Assembly (NCBI RefSeq): GCF_030253575.1
Contig: NC_080566.1
Span: 7,387,501-7,451,500, forward strand
DNA: 64,000 bases
Direction: 5' to 3'
From: Rhododendron vialii
Taxonomy: Eukaryota > Streptophyta > Magnoliopsida > Ericales > Ericaceae
Made by a program: the position numbers and the translations under genes. Positions 56,199-64,000 of the stretch are shown in pieces; within the stretch, counting starts at the first letter, position 1, and every line of letters starts with the position of its first letter. The notes beneath the pieces are model-generated. The model did no database searches. It saw nothing but the letters and a program-made list of their open reading frames with translations, and was not told the DNA's origin.

Positions 56199-59100
56199 GA
56201 ACTGGAAAATTGTGTCATTTTCGTGCATATGTAACTCCTTTATTTTAGTTATGGATTTATCTACTTTTCTGTTTGAATCACGCGGATGAAAGTTGGTTAT
56301 TTTTGCTGAAAACGCTTGCGTTCACGCAATTTTAGGCCGTATTTGGTGTATCATGCAAAATTCGAGTCTTACGGAAAAGACGGAAAAATGCTGATCAATG
56401 TCAGCATTTGGATTAATTTCTGATTTGCGGAGGGATATGTAGGCTGGAGATTGAAAAGAGAGAGGGAAGGGAAAGAACATGAAAATCTTGGGAAAGCTCA
56501 AGAATGTGGTAAGTTGGTGGATGGTGGGATTTGTATTTAGGAATTAGTTGAGTATGCACAATTAGTTGGAGTGTGCATAAGTCGGTCCGAACAGCCTTAG
56601 TTATTTGAAGAAAAATAAATAAAACCTCCAAAACCGTGGTATGTACTACAAAGTAAAATTGAATTTGAAAAGCTTTAGTCAGTAGCATAATCATAAATTT
56701 GAAGGTCAAAAAATAAATTTCTTAATTTATACACATATATAATTTACTTGTATTCTAACGAAAGAAAGGGCGCTGTTATTCGCAGCCCTTTATTTTCTCC
56801 CATAGCCCATTAAAAATTTTCAATTATACTCGACAGTTAGTTACCAAAATTGAGATATATTTTCAGCATCTAATTACCGAAATATAGTATTTTTTTCAAC
56901 AGCTATTTACCAAAAATGTATGTTCGGCAGTTGTTTACTGAAAGTTAACATATTTTCGACATGTAGTTACCGAAATATAATATTGTTTTCAACAGCTATT
57001 TACCGAAATATTATGTATGATTTTTAATAACCATTTACCGAAATGTAGTGGGCTATGGGAGAAAATAAAGGGCTGCTAATAGCAGCGCCCAAAAACTTCC
57101 AAACTTGCAAAAAAACTTTTATAATTCATCCCGATTAACATATCTACAAAAATTCATTTTTATCCAAATTTTTGCTAAGGTAAAGGAGGACTCAGACCTA
57201 CTTGGATCGGATCGGACCTACTTGGATCGGATCGGATTCCTATGAATCCAATCCTAATCCGTGTGTCACAATTTTTAGGTTCCATGGTTTGGTTTGATCC
57301 GTGAATCACGGATTGGTTCGAGTTTTATCCACGGATTTTATGTCGTAAGAAAATAAGCTACCATCAGGGGGGGGGGGGGGGGAACTAGCAGTTTTTGAAT
57401 TTTGCATTTCGGATTGACAGATTCATTCCATATTTCTAAAGGTGGCAAATTGAACCAAAATCCATCTACTAGAAAATAGACCCAACTCAACCCATTTATT
57501 AGTTGGGTTAGATGGGTTTTATTAATTGGGTCTCAATTGAATCTTAATTGGGTCAACTTAAACGATTCAATAAGTCATGAACATGACCCACCAAAGAAAG
57601 CCTTCATCAGCAACAAATTACTTCCCGTTAAGTTACCGTTTTCAATTCAAAGTCGTATGAGTTTTACTTAATCGCCGTTAATGACAATGACAATGTGAGC
57701 CCTCCATGTATACTACTCCCCCATCCCCAATTTTTTGGTCCTAATTAACTTTTCATTTTCACTGTCCAAAAAATATTGTTCATATTTCAAGGTAACGGGC
57801 AAAAAGTGTCATGATATAATGAAAACTTTTTGTTTAAAAAAATATGGTGGCTAACAAATCCTCGATCCTTAACTACATCAATTTTTTATTGCTTAATTTA
57901 CGAATATGTTTTTTTTTGGTGTGTGTGTATTTGACTCCCAAATTTGCAGAAGAAAAGAATTAAAAAGTGAAATGAAGTGAATAAAAAATAAGCAAAAGCA
58001 AACAAAAAAAAGGAGCCAGAGAAAAAACAGATCTAGCTTAAGAAAGCCCTAGTGATTAACAATCAATTTTTTTCCCTTTATTAATATGTTAATTTCTCAT
58101 TTATAGGTCAAACTTTGTTACATTTTGACATTATCATAAGATAGTTGAAAAAGTAGCAAAACTTAGAGCAATTTTTTTTTTTAAAATGCATCGCACAAAT
58201 TTTGTATTTCTCGTCTTTCAGACATTTGGTTTGTGATTAATAAAATCTATAAAGACTTCTTAATTTGTTCTAATGCATGTTATTTTTCTGCTTCCTCAAA
58301 AAAAAAAAAAAATGTAGCAACGTTGGATTTAATTTAACGGTACGAGAAAATCTCGACAATAGTTTCAAAAGTAGGTGAGGTCAAAATATTTTCTCAAACC
58401 ACTAGAAAGATCGGTGCATGTATTCATCCGAAACATTACCCGATATATATATATATGGGCACAAATTAGCAATTTTGGTGGACATGGGTATTTTAGTCAT
58501 TTAGATATATGTATATGGGTAATATAGTCATTTTTGTGTATATGTGTATTTTAGTCATTTTAAAATTTTAATATATGTGTGATTGGGTTAATAGGCTGGT
58601 CGGGTTTGATTTCAAATAAATAGGTTAGGTTGGGTATCGGTAATTAAGTTCATAACTAATGGGTTCTAAATAGGTTAATGATCCATTAAGAACCCAACCC
58701 ACTTACAACTTACCCAATTTAGTCGAAATCCGCCCATCCCCCCCCCCCCCCCGATATTTCCATCACTCAAAATCCATCATTAAGGTTGAAGTGCAATACT
58801 AGAGATGCAAGTAAGGAATTAGGGTTTAAATTTTCGGCTTAGGATTTTAGGAGTATACATGCAGTATAGTAGTATACATATAACTGGATAAGAATAACAT
58901 TTTACCCCTAGGTTTTATATGAATATCCAGTATATCACATTAAGGTACAATACTAAAATAGCTAAAAATATTTATAATATTGGTAAAATTAATTATATGT
59001 GCACACACAAACCTATATATACCATGTTCTAATTCAGTTAATCCACGATTTCAAAATGAAAATTTGTGTCCGGACCGCGAGTCACGATTTTTTAAAATTT

Positions 59101-59415
59101 AAATCCGTGTTCGAACCATTAATCCACGGTTCTAATTCAAAACGTAAAGATCAAATAGAATCATACCGATTTCACGGTTTACCAAATTTTTTGAGCAGCG
59201 AGCAGCCCTGGTCAGACCCCAGGTGAAAAAAGAAGAAGAAAGGACTCAGTTCAGACCCTGGCCAACTTGGAGTGCAAGTAATCAGGATGTAGATTCTCTT
59301 TTTTGCCCTTACGGTTATAGTGAGTACTAGGTTTTTTTGTTTAGTAAATAAACCAACGGTTAAGGGGTTTTTTTGGTAGAAGGGAAAAGCCATAGAGATG
59401 AACTCACCCTTTCTA
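56199..59415. other. Intergenic between GEX3 and the HAC-like gene
   Basis: No gene recognised. It holds a MITE (56768-57090), duplicated GGATCGGACCTACTT blocks (about 57197-57230), G16 (57367-57382) and C15 (58738-58752) homopolymers, and microrepeats of TATTTTAGTCATTT (about 58490-58560). Segments at 57490-57545 and 58640-58710 rich in AACCCA/TGGGTT could be arms of a larger degraded element. Confidence 0.55.
56768..57090. mobile_element. 323-bp MITE with 42-bp inverted ends and a repetitive core
   Basis: The left end (56768-56809, GGGCGCTGTTATTCGCAGCC...) and the right end (57049-57090) match as inverted repeats at 40 of 42 positions. The core between them is about five to six diverged units of roughly 45 bp built on CAACAGCTATTTACCGAAAT. 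Flanks are A-rich, so the target duplication is unclear. Non-coding. Confidence 0.88.
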
Positions 59416-59420
59416 TCTGC

Positions 59421-59511
59421 CTATATATATGTAGTGTAGTTGCATGCCCACCACCGACTGACCGTCGCAGTATATCGTCGCAGGTCACTTGTACAACATT
59501 CGAACGAACAG
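59421..59511 (+). promoter_or_regulatory. Candidate promoter and non-coding first exon of the HAC-like gene
   Basis: CTATATATAT at 59421-59430 is a TATA candidate. Some 80 bp on, GAACGAACAG|GTATGA (59511/59512) is a donor, followed by a (CT)n tract (about 59519-59550), as often seen at the start of plant leader introns. This would be a 5' UTR exon of the next gene. Inferred only from motifs and position. Confidence 0.4.
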
Positions 59512-59516
59512 GTATG

Positions 59517-59553
<37 letters not shown>

Positions 59554-60865
59554 GTTGTTTTTGTGTTTTAATGGGTAATTTAGATGCTTAAACGTAACGT
59601 GGGTTTTGGGTCTAGTAAATAAGCACAACAGGAGAAGAAGTTGGCAAATACTTATTAGGGTTTGATCCCTCCCACTTAGGGTTTCCTCTTAAGTTGTTTA
59701 AGGTTTTGCGTTCGAAACCTCTCAAGTGATAGCGCCTCTTATGAGTTGTCCGTATTGTTTTGTTCCGAAGTTGAATTGCACCCTGTTAGTGGATGGTGGG
59801 ATTGATCCGAAAATTACCGATGGATGTGTTGCGTGAGTTAGTTCGGACACCTGAATATGAGTTATAAAACAAAGCACCAGGAGTAAAGGGGTGGCCGAAC
59901 CTACACCAAGAGCGAATCAAATTTGACGCAGATGTAGGAGAACCTACACCATTGTGTGCATTCGTTTTTATTTTTCTTTACATACTTTAAATTCTTTGGC
60001 GAAGGGCCGGAACTAGGGATGACAAATTGGAAATGGGACGGGTCGGAGTCGGGTTTATAGTCCCCTGCCCCCTTCCTGTTCCATATTGGGTTTGGGGTGT
60101 AGTTGGAGCGGGGAAAATCACGGAGACCCCAAAAACGTCGGAGTCGGGGAGTAATCGGGTCCTCCACCACTGCTCTACAATCATCACAACCAGGACCGCC
60201 CCAACCACACCACCAAAAGTTTGTAACTCTATCCTTGGAATTCTGTGGTTACCATCTAATTATTTTTCCTATTTATGATGGTAGGAGTAATTTTCCTATT
60301 TACCATCGAACTATGTAGGCTCACCACCTCCAGGGTTTTCATTGAATTATAAAATCATTGTCACTTGTCCCTTTAGGTTTTTAGGAAGGCGGCCCAAAAC
60401 CAAGCGATCCAAAGCCAAGTGGTGAAACTTTACGTTTTTTTGGCCTTTTAGTTTCTCTATGTGATTCGCTTCTTTGAATAGAAAGAACATACATTTTTAT
60501 CTGTGAAACTTATGGATACTAGATTGCACAACAGATGAGAAACGAGTTATTAGCAAGTTGCTTGATCACAGAAAAAAGTATTCTAGGCTTTTGATACCAA
60601 TTATTGATGCTCTTAATGACATGAAAGAATGTGGAGCACAGTTGAAGATCCCTCACTTTTGTATAGATACATTGAGTTTTAAGTTACTGCTTTTGTGATT
60701 TACACGGATGTTAGAAACGCGTTAATTAGGATATATTATTTGAGGATATGTCAGTCTTTTTTACGTTTCTATATCTAAATGTTGCAGTTCATCTTTCCTG
60801 GAAAACTTTTTCTTTGTATTTGTGTTGGCCATCCCAAGATTAACCTGGCTCTGTCTGTTGAACAG

Positions 60866-63800
60866 GATCTCCTCAAGTTTCTGGTCCAACTGAAGCTACT
60901 TATGGATTCAAGTCATGTAACATCAGAACAAGGATTTCTTATTGGTTATGTGGATTACAAGAGGATGCACGTAGATGGAAGCCGAGTTTCCTTCACGAAA
61001 TATATGCATTCAACAGTTTGTGTCGACTTCCCATGCTACTGCGAAGTTTATTTCGCTCTTGCTTTCCATTTTGACGACTGTCATTGCTTTGAGTGCAACA
61101 TATGTAGGCCTGCCAGAAGGTCTTGTGTTACTGTTAAACATCCCCAGGGATCTAGAAAACAAGAAGCTGATCGCCCCACTGAAGAAATACTCCCTCCAGC
61201 AAAACTTCTAAACATGGGGAACCCGAGTTCGTCTAGAATTGGAGTTTTTGATGTAGCTGCTTCTTCAAAGACTCAACCTCTTGGACCTGAACAACTCCCA
61301 CACATGCAGCAATGGCCTGAAACTTCTGCATCAAATTTTTCATGTGAAGTGGCAGTGTCGACTCCCATTTGGAAATCCCCAAGCACTGGTTCGGGTAGAT
61401 GTACTGATGGTTCAGAAACTGGATGGATGTCTGAACTAAAAAGTGCTACACCCATTCGTCCTATAGAGCTCATTGGCGGTAGTAAAGAACCGAAGACGGT
61501 ACCTAACTTGTCTAGGCCTGTTGGAATCTGTTGTGTTACTGGTAAGCCTCGCCAGGGATCTAAAAAACGAGAAGGCAGTCACACCACCGAAGAAATACCC
61601 CCTCCGTCAAAACGTCTGAAAATGGGGAATCCAAGTTTCTCTGGAGTTGGACCTTCTGATGCAGCTGGTTCTTCAAAGATTCAACCTCGTGGACGTGAAC
61701 GACTCCCATGCTTGCAGCAATGGCCTGAAGCTTCTACATCAAAACATGTACGTGATGTGGCAGTGTCAACGCCCCCTCCGGGATCCACAAGCACTGGTTC
61801 AAGTGGAAGTGATACTAAAAAACGAGAAGGCAGTCACACCACTGAAGAAACACCCCCTCCGTCAAAACGTCTGAAAATGGGGAATCCAAGTTTCTCTGGA
61901 GTTGGACCTTCTGATGCAGCTGGTTCTTCAAAGATCCAACCTTGTGGACGTGAACGACTCCCATGCTTGCAGCAATGGCCTGAAGCTTCTGCATCAAAAC
62001 ATGTATGTGATGTGGCAGTGTCAACTCCCCCTCCGGGATCCACAAGCACTGGTTCAAGTGGAAGTGATATTAAAAAACGAGAAGGCAGTCACACCACTGA
62101 AGAAATACCTCCTCCGTCAAAACATCTGAAAATGGGGAATCCAAGTTTCTCTGGAGTTGGACCTTCTGATGTAGCTGGTTCTTCAAAGCTTCAACCTCAT
62201 GGACGTGAACGACTCCCATGCTTGCAGCAATGGCCTGAAGCTTCTGCATCAAAACATGTATGTGAAGTGGCAGTGTCAACTACCCCTCCGGTATCCACAA
62301 GCACTGGTTCAAGTGGAAGTGATATTATAGAAGTGGGACTGATGTCTGAATTAAAGTGTACTCTACCCACTTGTAAAGAACAGCTGAAGACCGTACCCGA
62401 AGAAGGCACAGATAATGTCAAAAGGATTATTTCAGATTTGATCCAACTTTTGGACCATCGCAGTGTGAATGTCCTCTGTTATGATCACGGAGAGGAGGAG
62501 AGAGAGGTCAGCACCATGTCTGACCAAGCAAAAGTGGAGACTATAAGTGATTTGATAGCTGGAGCAGCTGATTCAAAAATGAGGTTGGAGGGGCCAAAGC
62601 TAGCAGGCGTGTCTTTAGTTGATTTTTTCACCTTAGAGGAAACAAAGGAACATTTGTTCAGTCTCAGGCAGTCTATTGGTCAGGTTTGTACCTCTTCTTT
62701 TGATTGCTTTTTCAATTATTAGTCTTTTTTGAACAGTTTCAATTATTAGTCTGGATTGAGTATAGTTAAACGGTTTCTCTCCACAAGAAACAGTATCCAT
62801 AGATGGACCCATTTCATGTTTACCAGTGCAGCTTCCATGTCAAACTATGCAGTCTTTTTCGTGCTCATTCTGGGGCCATAACTTGATCACCTTTTTTTGT
62901 CAAAACTTCGCCTGTATTTGTTGTTCAACTTTTGTCCTTGAAGCACATTCAAAGTGAATAAATCCTTCTCGTCCCCACCTTATTTGTTGAGAATATTGGA
63001 TATTTGCTTAACAACCATTTATATGCTGTCTTTACTTGGTGCTGAATTGGTCTTTATGAGATGAAGAAGAATATTTAACATACCTGTAGAATTACCAGCA
63101 GTTATTTTGAGATGTGTGTCCTGGCTCCCCAATAAAATGAGGTAAAGCATTCAAGTCCAAGTTTATGACAGAAGAGTTTAATAAAGAGTACTTTTTACTA
63201 TACCATTGGCCCCAGGTCCTGGCAAATCACAAGTAAATCTTGCAACCATAGCACAGATTTTATGTTCAATTTTCCATGGCTAGCTGTTGCTCTTTATTAT
63301 GTTGGCATTGTATTGCCATAAAGTACTAATACAGAGTCATGCAGGCCTTAGATGGGAACACCCTGACACATAATGTAGCTGAGAACTCCTGCCAATTGTG
63401 TGCAATGAACAAGCTTGTGTACCGGACACCAACATTTTGTTCATCTTGCAATAAACATATCAAGCATGGTTTGAAGATTTATTGTGGAGTCGATGAGATG
63501 GGTACACGTCATTGCTTTTGTACCTCATGCTTCATGGGGTCTCGGCGTGGTACTATCTCATTCCAGGGGAATTCGATTCCCAAGGCAATGCTTCAAATGA
63601 AGAAGAATGACCATGAAGATGAAGAACCGGTAAGTGGTGGCTTTTATTTTATAGTTGATGAAATGTTATTTTATTACAATTATAAAGGAGATAAAATTTT
63701 ACAAGAGTTGGATGACAAGAAGTCCACCAAACACCGAGAAAGAGAAAATGTACTATTCCTCACTCTCTATTAATAGCTCTGCTATCTGCCTATCTCTAAT

Positions 63801-63994
63801 GGTAAAAGTAATGGAATTCCTATGAAAGAAGGAGATACAGAGTCGGTGAACCTAAAAAGAAGCTAGGCCAAATTGATTTTGCCCTTTGAGATTTCAGTTT
63901 TAAGAATCTCCTTAAGTATGGAAAAGTTTTAACGACTTGCCATTTTGCTCTTGCAGTGGGTCCAGTGTGATAAATGTGGACTCTGGCAACACCA
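60866..63994 (+). CDS. HAC-like (p300/CBP-type) histone acetyltransferase gene, 5' part, runs off the window
   Basis: Exons 60866-62683, 63345-63629 and 63957-63994 (then GTATG at the window edge), all phase 0. The last parts match the HAC1/HAC12 region before the acetyltransferase domain: VSLVDFFTLEETKEHLFSLRQSIGQ, AENSCQLCAMNKLVY, FCSSC..HIKHGLKIYCG, TRHCFCTSCF, then WVQCDKCGLWQHQ (PHD-type zinc finger). HAC proteins acetylate histones as transcriptional co-activators in the nucleus. The first exon starts with a Cys/His-rich stretch (about 61015-61125; HFDDCHCFECNICRPARRSC) resembling the end of a TAZ finger, but several expected Cys/His are missing. Next come a diverged unit and three 85-aa repeats. 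The true start lies upstream and was not resolved; a frame may open at 60779. Compared with known HACs the zinc-finger spacing is unusual, so this may be a divergent or decaying paralogue. Confidence 0.75.
61562..62326 (+). repeat. Coding minisatellite: three 255-bp (85-aa) repeats
   Basis: Units start at about 61562, 61817 and 62072, each in frame and nearly identical at DNA level. Each runs KKREGSHTTEE, PPSKRLKMGNPSFSGVGPSD, SSK.QP.GRERLPCLQQWPE, VAVSTPPPGSTSTGSSGSD. A diverged ancestral unit lies upstream at about 61140-61400 (PPAKLLNMGNPSSS, LPHMQQWPETSAS). Near-identity of the three units indicates recent unequal exchange. The KKREG and PSKRLKM clusters resemble nuclear-localisation signals. 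Confidence 0.92.
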
Positions 63995-64000
63995 AGTATG

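Noticed and set aside
1-64000. tRNA, rRNA, CRISPR or prokaryotic features
   Set aside because: None seen by eye on either strand; gene structure is that of a plant nuclear genome.

Overview
The window is nuclear DNA of a flowering plant, most likely a eudicot. The genes have GT-AG introns in AT-rich surroundings and belong to plant-type families: a GH81 beta-glucanase tandem array, a PERK receptor kinase, GEX3, a p300/CBP-type HAC gene and a FAR1-derived transposase. The intergenic DNA is full of plant transposable elements. The species cannot be named from the sequence alone. Nothing prokaryotic, organellar or viral was recognised. All exon joins below were read by eye from splice signals and reading-frame continuity.

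Left third (1-22 kb): three copies of an endo-1,3-beta-glucanase gene (family GH81) lie head to tail. Copy A is cut by the left edge and ends at 697. Copy B (11348-15090) and copy C (17758-20953) are complete two-exon genes. A decayed FAR1-type (Mutator-derived) gene at about 1505-4230 lies between A and B. B and C sit in a duplicated block of roughly 5-6 kb (about 9960-16196 and 17085-21924). The copies differ by insertions that can be ordered by comparing filled and empty sites: a hAT-type MITE and an antisense LINE tail in the intron of B, and another LINE tail downstream of C. Copy A has lost one of the two active-site-loop glutamates.

Middle (22-31 kb): no host gene was found. The main structure is a three-level nest of elements, each level with its own target-site duplication: a Tourist-like MITE (TTA) holds a solo-LTR-like element (ATTAT), which holds a 2.2-kb solo LTR (AAAAC). 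Beside it is a 5'-truncated antisense LINE with a 14-bp target duplication.

Right half (31-64 kb): four genes all read on the plus strand. They are a PERK receptor kinase (31664-39202, 8 coding exons, 687 aa), a TMEM33/Pom33-like membrane protein (40922-48722, 9 exons, 342 aa), GAMETE EXPRESSED 3 (49922-56198, 10 exons, 692 aa), and the 5' part of a HAC-type histone acetyltransferase-like gene that runs off the right edge. Their long introns hold a TRIM-like multi-LTR array, an 880-bp hAT element, a Stowaway MITE, an LTR-like block and a 30-base C run. The 5' flank of GEX3 holds three consecutive two-copy duplications, one of which doubles a G-box. The HAC-like gene contains a coding minisatellite of three 85-aa repeats.

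The genes do not form a pathway. The GH81 array points to local expansion of beta-1,3-glucan (callose or fungal/oomycete wall) hydrolysis, and the other four are ordinary neighbouring loci. No clearly new molecular system was found. The points most worth a second look are the altered GH81 copy A, the copy C splice-junction repeat and N-terminus, the GEX3 upstream duplications, and the repeat-expanded HAC-like gene.
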